From: Mesorhabditis belari
Lineage: Eukaryota > Nematoda > Chromadorea > Rhabditida > Rhabditidae
Assembly (NCBI GenBank): GCA_958450365.1
Contig: CAUEEP010000880.1
Span: forward strand, 62,001 to 126,000
Length of the DNA: 64,000 nucleotides
Direction of reading: 5' to 3'
This document shows positions 34,605 through 44,910 of the stretch, piece after piece. Position 1 is the first letter of the stretch. Each line of letters begins with the position of its first letter. Below the pieces are notes generated by a model. It had not been told where the DNA came from and did not search any database. It saw nothing but the letters and a program-made list of their open reading frames with translations. Made by a program: the position numbers and the translations under genes.

Positions 34605-34750
34605 TTATCCCTAAACTTGTAGAAAGTGGATCCTCGCGATCAGCGTTGATCATTGGAGCGATTTTCAGGGATAAATTGAAAGGAAATCGCTATTCTATAG
34701 TCGAATGATGTAAAATGACGTGGAAAACGATTTGGATTTGGGGAAAATCA
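34605..34750. repeat. Direct repeat flanking the 20-bp satellite (right copy)
   Basis: Right partner of the repeat at 33345-33490, with small differences (GGATCCTCGCGATC insertion). Confidence 0.85.
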
Positions 34751-36907
34751 GAGAAAAGAGCGAGAAGGAACTAAAATAAATGCAAAAGAAAAGCAAAAGA
34801 AAAGCAAAAATAGAGATTTGAAAAAGACGGGGAAATACAAAGGAGATTTTAGTTGATTCGATGTGATTGGATGATTGGAAATGGATAAAAATGAATAAAA
34901 ATAGATAAAAATAGATAAAAATTAATGAAATTGATGTAGTTGACGAATTTTTGAGAAAAGAACAGTCTAAATTGACGTTTATACAGTGTATTCTAAAGTA
35001 TAAAAGGAAAAAAATGAAGCTTGAAGTTGAAATTTCCAAAAAATCCTCCTTTTTCGTGTTTTTCTTCAAGCAAAAGACTCAAAAATTCAATTTTTAAATT
35101 GTTTATTTTAAAATTTACAATAGAATAGCTCAAGAAAGAGAGAAATTTTTGGATTTCATCAAAGATTTCAATGAAAATAGTCTCTGGTAAACAAACGAAG
35201 CGTTCCAGAAAAAAAAACAATAATGACGTCATTTTTGAAAATATAAAGGAAAGTGCAATTGATCGATTTGCAAGAAAAAAAAAGTCAAAATTTGATTTGA
35301 CAGCTTGCATTTAGGCATAAGATTTGTTTTCTAACGACTTAAAATTGCTTTTGAAAAGTTTCTTTATCGAAATCCAATAAAACAAATCTACAGCACACAC
35401 AAAAAGCTACAAAATTCCGAAAGATCGACCAAAAGATCAAGCGATCACTCTCTGGACAAAGAAAAGAGAAATGGGAAAAGAGTCGAAAGAACCGATGACA
35501 CCACAGATCATCCTGGAGTGCACGACAAAGAATGGAAAGAGAAACGGAGGGTTCGGGAGGAGTGCGGGAGTGGAGGACTAGTCGCAGTGGTGAATCGGCA
35601 AATGAAGAGAGGATGAAGAGAGGACCAAGGGGCCCGACACTGCTCTTTTCTATTGGAAAGTGTATTGTGCTATCCAACTAGAAATTGGGTACAAGTGAAC
35701 TTGGGATTTATGGACTGATTATTGAAATAACACGCTGATCATGAAATTTCGAAGCTGCAAACGAAGGGACCACCAGCCACTGGGCTTTTCCTTCAGAAGC
35801 TCTATTGTGCTATCCAACTAAGCGCTTTAGCTTAAATATATTTCAATTTATGCAATAATTTTGCAATAAAGACTTCATAAAAGAAAATTTCAAATTGAGT
35901 TTGGTGAGAAGGGCAAGAAATTTCCCGAAAATCAGTCCATTTGACTTTTAATTCTCCTGGCTTCCGTCAAAAATTGATAAGCTTTGATAAATGGCAAAAA
36001 AATTCGATCAAAGAATGAAATTCTTGGAGAAAACGGTTTTGAGTTAAGATTTTCGAAAAATGGAAATGTTATCATTTTCGAATTGAAGTCTCTACTGATA
36101 TCTTGGCTGAGAAAAAGACTCACGTGAGTCTTTTGGGATTGTAAGAGTGGGATTGTAAAGGTTCAAAAATATGAAAATAAGAATAAGAATCGGATTCCGC
36201 TTACAAAACTAGATTTTTGGCACTGGAAAACTTGCGAACTCTTGGCTTCTTGCGAAGCTTGTCTTTGAGATGTTTGCATGCTTGACGATTGTACTAATAT
36301 TGTACCAATACTAGACAAATCTATTGACTAGTATAAGAAAATCTTGCTCAACTTGCTCAATGACTTCAATGACTTGCTCAACCTTGTCATTTTCTGTCAA
36401 AACTTGTCATTTTCTCAATCAAAGCCTTCTTTTTGTTCTGAGCAATCAATTCCTTGTGTACGATGAGTTGAATACTCTAACAAGGCTTCATTTGAATCTC
36501 AAATTCATTTCCATCGCTTGTTCATTTTTCTGCTTTGAGATCTCAGTGCATGAAAGCACAAAGACTACAATATGCAGAAGGATGTCTCATTCACTACATT
36601 TCTCTCCCCTTTTTATGCAAGAACTCGCTTTGTTTGCCTCTTTTCCCATTCGACGTTTTGATTGTCGACGATGGGGTACAAGTGGCGATCTTTTGCAATC
36701 TTTGGAAGGGAGAATGGTGTCGGGGAAGGGAATTTCGTCGAGATTTCGGATCTAGACGGGAGGAAAGATTTGTGTAGACTTTGGTCTAGCAAACTTTTGT
36801 AGAAAAATTGGATTCAATTGAAATTTGAATACTCGATTTGGAAAGGTTCAGTCCTTGGGCTTGAGCAGCAATATAAAAACCACCGTACACAATCCTGGGT
36901 CTTCTCT
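34751..36907. other. AT-rich stretch, no gene seen
   Basis: Poly-purine runs (AAATAGATAAAAATAG). GTGCTATCCAACTA is repeated near 35668 and 35807. Slightly GC-richer patches at 35440-35640 and 36640-36780 give no convincing exon. Confidence 0.45.
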
Positions 36908-37110
36908 ACAGTATCCCAAAAAGACGTACAGTACCCCAAAAAGACGTACAGTACCCCAAAAAAGACGTACAGTACCCCAAAAAAGACATACAGTATCCCA
37001 AAAAAGACGTACAGTATCCCAAAAAGAGGCACAGTATCCCAAAAAAGACATACAGTATCCCAAAAAAAAAAAAAGACGTATAGTATCCCCAAAAAAAACG
37101 TACATCCCAC
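36908..37110. repeat. ~20-bp minisatellite (CAGTACCCCAAAAAGACGTA)
   Basis: About ten units of ACAGTATCCCAAAAAAGACG with poly-A length variation. Open frames here on both strands are artefacts of the repeat. Confidence 0.9.
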
Positions 37111-37897
37111 AAATTGCACTTAAATTCGCAAGCTGACGCTCAAAAATCCAAAAATTTGCATTTAAAAGCGTCATTTAACGTGAAGTGCTCAAGCGATTGG
37201 CCTAGGGGCTAGCTGCTTTGGTTAACGTTTCAAAGAAGATCAAGCGTTCAATCCCGATGACGCACAAATCGAACTCTACATACTTTTAAGCAAATCAGAG
37301 CCTTGGTTGGGGTTTTAAAACTATGAATTATCAACAAAAAAACCCTTGCTAAAGACCATGTCTCAACAAGTCCGAGAAGCGCAAAAAGTGATATCAGCAA
37401 AAAGAGTCAAGAAAAAAAGCGTGTCATTAGTTTGCTCTGCAAATTTCTGATTAAGCATTGCTGATCAAGCCGAGTGCTTAGAAAAGTCATCTTTTTTTCG
37501 AGCGGAAATGATATAATCATGTGATTCGCAAGTTTCCGACTCAGAAAGAACAGTTTTTGAGAGAAAATTGAGATACTTTTAAACTTTAGTTTGTTTAAAA
37601 AAATGAATTTTTGAAGCTTTTAAGTTTTTTAAAACTTAAAAAACAGTAAAATTTGAAATTATATCATTCCCGAACTTGTGGATTACTGTAATCAAAAGCT
37701 GATCAAGTTCCGTGTAAATTTGTTCTCTCCAAACCTCTCAAGTGCCCCTTTTTACAGCTACAAATCACTTTCCTGCAGAAATCTCAATCCTACAGTCCAG
37801 GGAAAAGAGAGAACTATTTTTAGAATTGAAAAGAGGAAATCTTTTCGTAAAAAGACGATAAGTTCAAATGGGAATCGTCGAATTCGGGGAATTGTCC
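37111..37897. other. No gene; degenerate tRNA-like motif at 37190-37265
   Basis: At 37190-37265 an A-box-like TGGCCTAGGGGCTAGC and a B-box-like CGTTCAATCCCG lie at a leucine/serine-tRNA-like distance with only four acceptor pairs (GTGC/GCAC). It may be a tRNA relic. The rest is AT-rich. Confidence 0.35.
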
Positions 37898-38062
37898 AGG
37901 ATCTATGAGCTAGATCAAAGCCAGACCCGGAAACAGAGGCCAACTCGAGCTCATCCTGGCTTGCTATCAGCCAGGATGATCAACAATTGCTTATCCTGGT
38001 TGATAGCAAGCCAGAATGAGCTCGAGTTGGCCTCTGTTGTTTGATCTAGCTCATAGATCCTG
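37898..38062. repeat. Near-perfect palindrome with ~70-bp arms
   Basis: The arms carry GGATCTATGAGCTAGATCAA, GAGGCCAACTCGAGCTCAT and CTGGCTTGCTATCA and their complements, around a short centre near 37980. The left arm has a small extra piece (GCCAGACCCGGAAAC). Confidence 0.9.
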
Positions 38063-38479
38063 CAACATCCCAGTCTATCAGTCAACTACCATCACTCTAA
38101 TTCTCAACCAACATACTGTACTTGCACAATGATCAGAAAGCTGTTCAACTCCACGAAAAGGTACATGTAACCTCAAAAGCAAACAAATCGGCACAACTAG
38201 AGCTGGGGAAACTATTGAGAGAACAACTCTTTCGAAAATAGACATTTTCTCGAGTTTCGGTGATGATCTTTCAAAATAGAAAACGATGAGAAATGTTGGG
38301 AAATCTCTGGCTAAAAAAGAAGGAGAAGGTATGAACTTTCAAATCTTCAGATCAGTCAGGCAGGAAGCCAGGCCAAAATAAAGACTCAAGACTCCTGGAG
38401 CAGTCAGTGAGGCTATTCCAGACCTGGCTACTATTACTATTTTACTAAAACTGAGCTCGATACTTATTGAGTAAATGAG

Positions 38480-38730
38480 TCTAGGAGTTTAGCCAGGTCC
38501 AGTAGTTTAGCCAGATCCCATAGTTTAGCCAGGTCCAGTAGTTTAGCCAGATCAGTTTAGCCACGTCCAGTAGTTTAGCCAGATCTAATCTAGCCCTGGA
38601 CTTATCAGTGTTATTTGATTCTAAACTCAGGCTGAATAAAACTTATAGCTCAATTCAATTACCCACTTGTCAACAACAACAAGAACAAGAACAACAACCA
38701 AGACAACAACAACAACAACAACAATCACTT
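38480..38730. repeat. AGTTTAGCCAGGTCC repeat and CAA microsatellite
   Basis: About six units of AGTTTAGCCAGGTCCAGT and variants at 38485-38595, then a CAA/AAC trinucleotide run at 38675-38728. Confidence 0.8.
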
Positions 38731-40317
38731 TAATGAGGATAGACTCCGATAGAAATAGGTTTACACCTTTCTATGCTCGAGGCAGCCTCAGAAAACTTAA
38801 AATGCTCAGCTATTCAATCGAAACTAATTGTCAAAAAGACTTGCAAAAAGACAAAAGCTAATTACTTTGTTTTTTAAAAAATTCTAAAGCAAACAAAATT
38901 CTAAAGCAAACAAAATGCTAACATTGAAAAGCAATGACAAAATAATGGCAGTAGTACATGCGTTTTATTTGTCGCTTCCAAATGACACGTGCACTTTATG
39001 TGCTTTCCAAAAAGGACGCCTGCCTCCACCAGGTGATTCACTTCTCCGCAAACTCTTCCAAATTCGATCTTTTCCCTCGAAAAAATGGTTTTTTTGCACT
39101 CAAGTTTCACAAGAGTTCAGCCTGAAACCAAAAAATTGAAGAAAATTGAATTTTGCCCTGTAAATTATGGCCCCATTTGCACAAGAATGACGTCGGGAAA
39201 TCAAAAAAATTTCCGTTTACTTTGGCTGATTAGGCTTAGGCTGAGGTTTTCTTGATAAATCAAGTTTGGCTCCAAAAAACGAGCAAATTCGGGAGGAAGC
39301 ACGTTTTCAAGTTGTGAAAATTTACCCAAAAAATGGTTGAGATGGTTTAGACACTATCAACTTAGAGAAAAAGTTTTTGCAGAGAAGATTTCAGATCTTG
39401 AATGTATTTTTCTTTTTTCTCTTTTCAAAAGCATCTAATCTGTGCATCATTGAGTCCATTTTTGAGCATTTTTGAGCATTTTGCATTTTGCAATTTGTGC
39501 TTTTGAGGATTTCATTAAAATTTTATTACAATTTATCAATTATCGCAGTAGATCTCAAACTTTCTTTATAAAACTTCAATAAAGTCAATTTTCAAATCTG
39601 AATTTAAGCACTATCTTCAAATCTTATTACAATTTATCAATTACGTGAATTCCTAAGCAACAATAATAGTAATGATCCCTTTGTAAAGAAATATTCTTTG
39701 CGTGCTTGGTACTCTTCACTCAAGACACGTTATTTCTTTTTTTGAGATATCTGATCTCTCTTGAACTAAAAAAGCACTTTATTCAATAGCCGATTGACTC
39801 GGAATCTTTGGGCTCTCACTTGAGCAACTTTCACACAATATCGACAATTGAATTAAAGTAACGATAAAAACAGAAACAATTTCGTCCTAATTAGGACACA
39901 ACTTTCACACAAAATGAGAGGAAAGCAGAAAAAGAAAATGAAAGATAACCGAAAAACAAATGAACAACAGTTGCCTTATATAGGCTTTAACACAAGATAC
40001 TCAGCTAACAAGCTACAAAACAATAAATGATTTGGGGCGCGAAATAAAATGAAGGCGCACCGATTTCCTCAATACTTTTCCAATTTTTAGGCTGTCAGAG
40101 TTAGATAACTTTTAGTGGCTATTCGCCACACCCTTTATTCAGATGATAGTGAAACCGAAGAAATCATAGAGAAATGTACAGCGAGTCATAAATGTAGAGA
40201 CAAAAGAAAGATAGAAGATATAGAGAATATGCAAATACGAAGATACAAGATAGAGTGAAAATACAAGATAGAGTGAATATGCAAATAATCAAATTGCCTA
40301 CGAGAGAGCCGCTAGAT
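38731..40317. other. No gene seen
   Basis: AT-rich. Contains two TTAGGC units (39229-39240) and TAGAGTGAATATGCAAAT short repeats (40205-40290). Confidence 0.45.
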
Positions 40318-40640
40318 CTAGAGCATCAATTCGTTTCTTGAAAATGGAAAGGGGCTGAATTTCTCGTATGTCATTTGGGAGCAAGTTCCATAACCTAGAA
40401 GCTCTAATGGGAAATGAATTTCATAAAGAAGCATTAGACGCAAAGGAATCTGCAAAAGGAATGAACCACTTCTGGACTCTGATCTCGGGTTAAATTTCAA
40501 AAAGTCAACAAACAAAGGTTTAAATTGTTTGCAACGCAGGATTTTGAAAGTTTCGACTAGATCAATCACAAAGCGACGATGTTGTAAAGTTTTTAGTTCA
40601 AAAAGAGCAAGTCTACCCTCATAAGTCAAGCTAGAATATT
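40318..40640 (-). pseudogene. LINE reverse transcriptase, C-terminal piece
   Basis: The minus strand reads SLTYEGRLALFELKTLQHRR, then FVIDLVETFKILRCK, then PLELLGYGTCSQMTYEKFS and FSRNELML. This matches the C-terminal domain of CR1/jockey-like non-LTR reverse transcriptases (YEERL..L.L..L..RR...DL...YKI, later ..WN.LP...). A second piece, which would precede it directly, is at 42690-43107, so the LINE copy appears split by about 2 kb of inserted sequence. Confidence 0.75.
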
Positions 40641-40642
40641 TT

Positions 40643-40842
40643 CAACAAACTTTTTGACAACAAACTTTTTGTCTTTCATCTGCAAAACAACATATCTATT
40701 ATAAAACAAAGGCAAATGAATAAAATAATATATAAAAATAAACACAAAATGCTGATGATTAAAAAGAGCATATATTTGCTCGAAGCGATTTCGCAATAGT
40801 TTCGAAATAAGTAACACGCATTACTTATTGGACAACCTAATA
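40643..40842 (-). mobile_element. Mariner 5' fragment (family of 10233-10771)
   Basis: Inverse of the first ~200 bp of the element at 10233, including the TTAGGTTGTCCAATAAGTAA end and the start of MKDKKFVV. It inserted at the TA in the AAATAGGTGCC sequence of the TIR element at 40845, then lost its other end. Confidence 0.8.
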
Positions 40843-41045
40843 GGTGCCTTTTAGCTGAGGTGTCTGATGAGTGACGATCTTGTTTTTCTCCAAGCCTTGC
40901 AGTGTCTCCAAAAATTTGTAAACCCATCAAATCACTCTAGCCGGGTGATTTTTATTCTTTTTATAATAAAATAAGCGATATTAAAATAAAAAAACAGGTG
41001 GTTGCCGTAAAAAAAATTTTTATCGTCACCCGGCCGCGATTAATA
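40843..41045. mobile_element. Single arm of the ~700-bp TIR element
   Basis: Matches the right arm of the element at 53538-54239, from GCTGAGGTGTCTGATGAGTG to GCGATTAATACCCCCCTTTA. The rest of the element is missing. Confidence 0.85.
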
Positions 41046-41444
41046 CCCCCCTTTAACAAGTCTCGGACTTGGTATCGATAAGGTTCCGGACTTGCTAAGG
41101 ACTCGTTAAGCCAATCTAGCGTTTAAATTTACGAGGCTAACGTTGAGGCTTTGGTTGTCGAAGAAAAAAAGGATGCAGCAGAGAAGAAAATCTCTCCGTT
41201 TTTGAAGTACAGTACAGTTCAAAGAGCAAAATTTGCTGCTTCACAAAAAAACATTTCCTAAATTGTACTGAAAAAGGAAACTTCTATTTGAAAATGAAAA
41301 AGTGTTGAAGCGTATTCAATCCTTTGACTGAGTATTCAATGTTTGTTTCATTTTCTTTAAAATGCTAGCAAGGGCCAAAAATTTGATTCTCTCTTTCTTG
41401 TCTGCATCTTTTTTAAACTTAAACATAATCTTTTTGCTTCCTAG
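41046..41444. other. No gene; intron-like sequence before the ACLY-like exon
   Basis: AT-rich with TCTCGGACTTGG-type short repeats near 41060-41115. It ends in TTTTTGCTTCCTAG (41431-41444), a good 3' splice site. Confidence 0.45.
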
Positions 41445-41588
41445 ATGTCCGGCAAGTCGATTAGCGAGCTGAGCGGCAAGCAAATCCCCTACCGTCACTT
41501 CGCTGGACGTAAGGGATTGGCGGGGATCGTCTCGGCTCCGAACATGTTGCGTCTTCGTCGAGGGGACAACTTCGTGGAGGTCCTCTAG
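41445..41588 (+). pseudogene. ATP-citrate lyase first-exon fragment
   Basis: An acceptor (CTTCCTAG) directly precedes ATGTCC. The open frame encodes 47 residues: MSGKSISELSGKQIPYRHFA, then GLAGIVSAPNMLRLRRGDNF and VEVL, then TAG. The start matches the known ATP-citrate lyase N-terminus (MSAKAISE.(T/S)GKE.LYK), and LSAP with an acidic NF segment follows as in worm ACLY. The fragment is far more GC-rich (about 57%) than its surroundings, and no later ACLY exon is present. The enzyme, which makes cytosolic acetyl-CoA from citrate, is normally about 1,100 residues. This is a captured or duplicated exon between two halves of a LINE. Confidence 0.55.
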
Positions 41589-42127
41589 GCGAGCGAGAAT
41601 GCGAACCGCATTGCGCGGATGTCCCCCCCTTTAAGCTATCGGAACCGATATCTTCCGTCCAGAATTTCGGAATTACCGATACCGATTAATTGAAATAATC
41701 GCTTAAGATATAAAAATAATTTTTTTCAAGTCCGAGACCCGGCCAGAGCTTCTGGCCAGACCAGCCCAGCTTTGAAAAATATCTCATCTGGTCTAAGGAT
41801 TTTTCCAATTTTAACGCTAAAATTGTTATTTCTTTGTTATTTTCTGTTTGAATTTGAAAATTTAAGTGCTGTTTGTTGAGCACGGCAGCAATTCTCCTTT
41901 ATGAGTTTTCCTACGAAGTCTCTAATTTCGCGATTTCTCCTCAGAGCCGATTTTGATCGATGGAGTGCTGTGAAATGCTCAATGCTTTCAGCTGTGAAAG
42001 CTCAGCTGAAAGCTAAATGAAAAAAAATAATCGTCTCAACGCTAAAAATGAAGGAATTGACTTAGGATATGAATAGAATCTGGGAAAATCGATGAATTAG
42101 GCAATTTTTTTTAAACGCATGATTATA
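41589..42127. other. No gene seen
   Basis: GC-rich tail to about 41660 (CCCCCCCTTTAAGC), then AT-rich. Inverted GGCCAGA(GCTT)CTGGCCAGAC near 41735-41765. Confidence 0.4.
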
Positions 42128-42647
42128 TTGGGTTGGGGAGAATGAGTCGGCGCCAAACGTTAAAGGGACTTTTTGCACACATAAAGCCTTCTTTAAACAT
42201 ACGTTTGGTTTCATCAAAAGGATCCACTATTTCTCTACAAAATGACTTTTGAGAGATTTCACAAAGCTTTTCTTTCGTGGAGTTTATGAACTTCCAAACG
42301 CAGCTGGTTAAAATGGCAAAGAGTCCGACTCATCATTTGAACAGTTTCTTTCACATAAACCTTTTTTGGTGTTTATATAAAAAAGATAGAGCACATTCAA
42401 TTACTTAAGTTGCCAAATTTGCAGGAAGATCCCACCAATGGTTTTTTCTAGATCACAGTTTGTAGTTTTTGTGAAAAAATGGCTTTTTCTTGAGCGGAGG
42501 CGCTGTTTGAATTTTCTTTTAAATGTCATTTTGTAGAGAATTAGTTAACCATTCTACTGATATCAAACGCATATTATTTGACGAAGTCGAATAGAAGTTT
42601 TAGACATTTTTTTCATTTTCGGCGCCGACTCATTCTCCCCAACCCAA
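42128..42647. mobile_element. 520-bp MITE (TTGGGTTGGGGAGAATGAG family)
   Basis: Inverted ends TTGGGTTGGGGAGAATGAGT, 27 bp perfect, with TA duplications (42126-42127, 42648-42649). Inner inverted motif CTCTACAAAATGAC. Same size and design as the MITEs at 5914, 55848 and 61785. Confidence 0.93.
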
Positions 42648-42689
42648 TAGATGGACACACTTGACAGGGCTACTATAGCTGACAGGGCT

Positions 42690-43107
42690 ACGGCTACTTT
42701 TTAGAGTTGCTTTTGGAATAGATTGCTTCTCTGAATTTTCTCCAAACGTTCAATCGAGACTTGTAAACGGGGAGACCGAACAATAGAAGCATATTCTAAG
42801 ATGGGTCGGATTTAAGTGGCCAAGCATTTACGGCAAGAGTTTAGGTTGGGATGAACGATCGATCTAAGAATACAGCTGGAAACAAAAGAAGCTTTTCGAC
42901 AGATGATTTAAATATGCTTAGTAAAATTAAAAGGGAGAGAGATGCAAACACCTAAATCTCTAACAAAACCATCTTTACTCATGCAATTGATAGGAATATT
43001 GTTAATTTCCAAAAGGGAACTCAATTGTCCAGTGGAAAAGCGTTGAGATTTTGAAGGGGATAGGGAAAACTTCCTCGTTTTGGACCACATATTGATAGCT
43101 AAGCTCT
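42690..43107 (-). pseudogene. LINE reverse transcriptase, middle piece
   Basis: The minus strand reads LAINMWSKTRKFSLSPSKSQ, then INNIPINCMSKDGFVRDLGV, then (after a stop) CRKASFVSSCILRS, IRPILEYASIVRSP and VSIERLEKIQRSNLF. These are the usual late palm and thumb motifs of CR1/jockey-type reverse transcriptases (VRDLGV...; RP.LEYAS..W.P....I..LEK.Q). Two stops interrupt it. It is cut at 43108 by the mariner and continues at 40640. Confidence 0.8.
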
Positions 43108-43640
43108 ACTAGGTTGGCAACTTAATAATGACGCGTCACTACTTAACATGTTTTTTGTAATTTCAAGCGCCGTTTTTTCCCTCTTTTTTCCATATATATA
43201 CAAAGTAAAAGATTTCTGCATAAATAGCATTTAGTGCTCCAAATTTCATCATTCGCTTTTTGGCAAAAAATGGAGGACAAAAATTCCATATTCGAGCTGC
43301 ATTGTTCTACGATTTTAAACAAGGAAAATCACCAGTTGAATCTCATCGCACGATCATCACCGTTTTTGGAGAGGAAAGTATACACATTCGTCAATGTCAA
43401 CGATGGTTTCAACGATTTCAAGGTGGCGATGAAAGCCTCGTAGACAAGCCACACCAAGGACATCCTCCAGAAGTGGTCGACGATGACTTGCTCGCCTCAA
43501 TTGAAGATTGCCCAATCTGACGAAGCGTGGATCAGCTACGAGAAAGTTAAACGCAAAAATCAATGGCATTATGAAGTGATGAAACCTGACCAAACCGTCG
43601 ATGCTGATCTTTATTCGAAGCAATTAATGAGAGTTAATGG

Positions 43641-43803
43641 TACTTTTCCATTATACCTCCGCCATCTCCACATTTCCGTTACACCCCCGCCATTTTGACT
43701 CGGATTATTTTTAATTATTTGAGTATCTGATCATTTTTTATCTAAAAACCGGCGGGGTATAACGGAAATGTGGAGTTGACGGAGGTATAACGGAAAAGTA
43801 GCA
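43641..43803. mobile_element. Small foldback element inside the mariner
   Basis: Arms of about 50 bp: TTCCATTATACCTCCGCCAT, CACATTTCCGTTACACCCCC and their complements (GGCGGGGTATAACGGAAATG, GGAGGTATAACGGAAAAGTA), around a 55-bp AT-rich loop. No coding capacity. Confidence 0.85.
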
Positions 43804-43858
43804 TTTTTCTAGGTGATGGGAGGTGCTACGAAACAGAAAGCCTACAGTTTTATATTGA

Positions 43859-44128
43859 ATATTGGAACCGTATTGGAACCGTATTGGAACCGTATTGGAA
43901 CCAAAAAGGGACCGTATTGGAGCCGTATTGGAACCATATTGACACCATATTGGAACCGTATTGGAACCATATTTGAACCGTATTGGAACCGTATTGGAAC
44001 CATATTGGAACTAAAAAGGGACCGTATTGGAACCAATTTGAACCGTATTGGAACCGTATTGGAACCGTATTGGAACCATATTGGAACTAAAAAGGGACCG
44101 TATTGGAACCGTATTGGAACCATATTGA
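43859..44128. repeat. 11-bp satellite (ATTGGAACCGT) inside the mariner
   Basis: About 24 units of ATTGGAACCGT/ATTGGAACCAT, with an interspersed GGAAC(C/T)AAAAAGGGACCGT variant at three sites, suggesting amplification of longer blocks. Confidence 0.92.
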
Positions 44129-44130
44129 AA

Positions 44131-44303
44131 AATTTAAACTCGAGGCCATTCTTTTTTCCAAGAAAAACTCGAAAGAGGTGGCTGCTCGACAGTTTAATGT
44201 GACTCGAAAGATGATTCGAGACTGGACGGCAAAAGAGGAGTCGCTGCAAAAGGAAACTTTCCTGAAAGGATACTTTCCTGAAAATTTTCGTGAAAGCAAA
44301 TAA
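44131..44303 (+). pseudogene. Pogo/Tigger-type N-terminal DNA-binding domain (Brinker-like)
   Basis: Open frame FKLEAILFSKKNSKEVAARQ followed by FNVTRKMIRDWTAKEESLQK, the helix-turn-helix found at the start of many pogo-like transposases and in Brinker-type domains. It is followed by a stop and then by repeated GAAGACCGGTCTTC palindromes (44318-44395), perhaps terminal sequence of that element. No catalytic part follows here; a catalytic half lies at 6445-7060. Confidence 0.65.
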
Positions 44304-44910
44304 TAAAAGACCGTCTTGAATAGAAGACCGGTCTCGAATAGAAGACGGGGTCCAGGGGGTGATTGAAAAAAATAGAAGACCGGTCTTCTATTCGAGTGAA
44401 TACGGTATAAGAAAATCGAGGAACTTGGTTGGAAAGTGCTGCCCCACGCACCTTACTCTCCCGACTTGGCTCCTTCAGATTACTTTTTGTTTCGGTGGCT
44501 GAAGCACTTTTTGGAGGGAGAAAAGCTCGATAATCATGCTCAGGTCATAAAAGCAGTGAATGACTACTTCGCCTCAAAAACTCCCAAGTTCTTCGAGAAT
44601 GGGATCCGGGATTTGCGCAGAATATGGGAAGGAGTCATAGATACTAATGGAGGATACCTTTCGAATTGAAAGCTCTTCTTTTGTGTTTTTCGGAAGTAAA
44701 TGATTTGTTACATAAACGCGTCATTATTAAGTTGCCAACCTAATGAATTGTGATTTGCATAATTTACTGCCGCAAACGAAACTACTTGAGTTGCGATGGG
44801 AGTTTTAAACGTAAGCTTCATTCAAGAGAAAAGATTAAGGTACCTCAAAGTCCCTCAAAAACGATATTGTTTTATTAAAAAGTAATAGAAAGCAGCAACA
44901 AATGATTACT

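Larger units (their letters stand above)
43270..44670 (+). pseudogene. Transposase of the 43.1-kb mariner, in pieces
   Basis: First piece 43260-43520: FHIRAALFYDFKQGKSPVES, then SIHIRQCQRWFQRFQGGDES. Second piece about 43515-43640: SDEAWISYEKVKRKNQWHYE, which contains the first catalytic Asp, up to LYSKQLMRVNG. Third piece 44405-44669: KIEELGWKVLPHAPYSPDLA, PSDYFLFRWLKHFLEGEKLD and the ending NGGYLSN, which contains the third catalytic Asp. The HDNAKPH region is lost at the insertion. Confidence 0.85.
43109..44743 (+). mobile_element. Mariner invaded by other repeats
   Basis: Ends (C/T)TAGGTTGGCAACTTAATAA inverted; TA on the left, TG on the right. The transposase parts at both ends belong to one mariner, but about 760 bp in the middle (43641-44403) consist of a foldback sequence, a satellite and a pogo-like fragment. 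The same terminal family, with different inner bases, is at 56838-58101. Confidence 0.88.

Noticed and set aside
34695..35677. Three hydrophobic or serine-rich minus-strand frames of 100-124 codons
   Set aside because: Low-complexity, AT-rich translation (poly-F, poly-I/S) without splice structure or motifs.
36814..37136. Overlapping ~100-codon frames on both strands
   Set aside because: They come from the ~20-bp CAGTATCCCAAAAAGACGTA minisatellite.
43813..44249. 130-codon frames on both strands (IGTVLEPYWNR type)
   Set aside because: Translation of the ATTGGAACCGT satellite, not a gene; only the end (44131-44303) holds a real domain.
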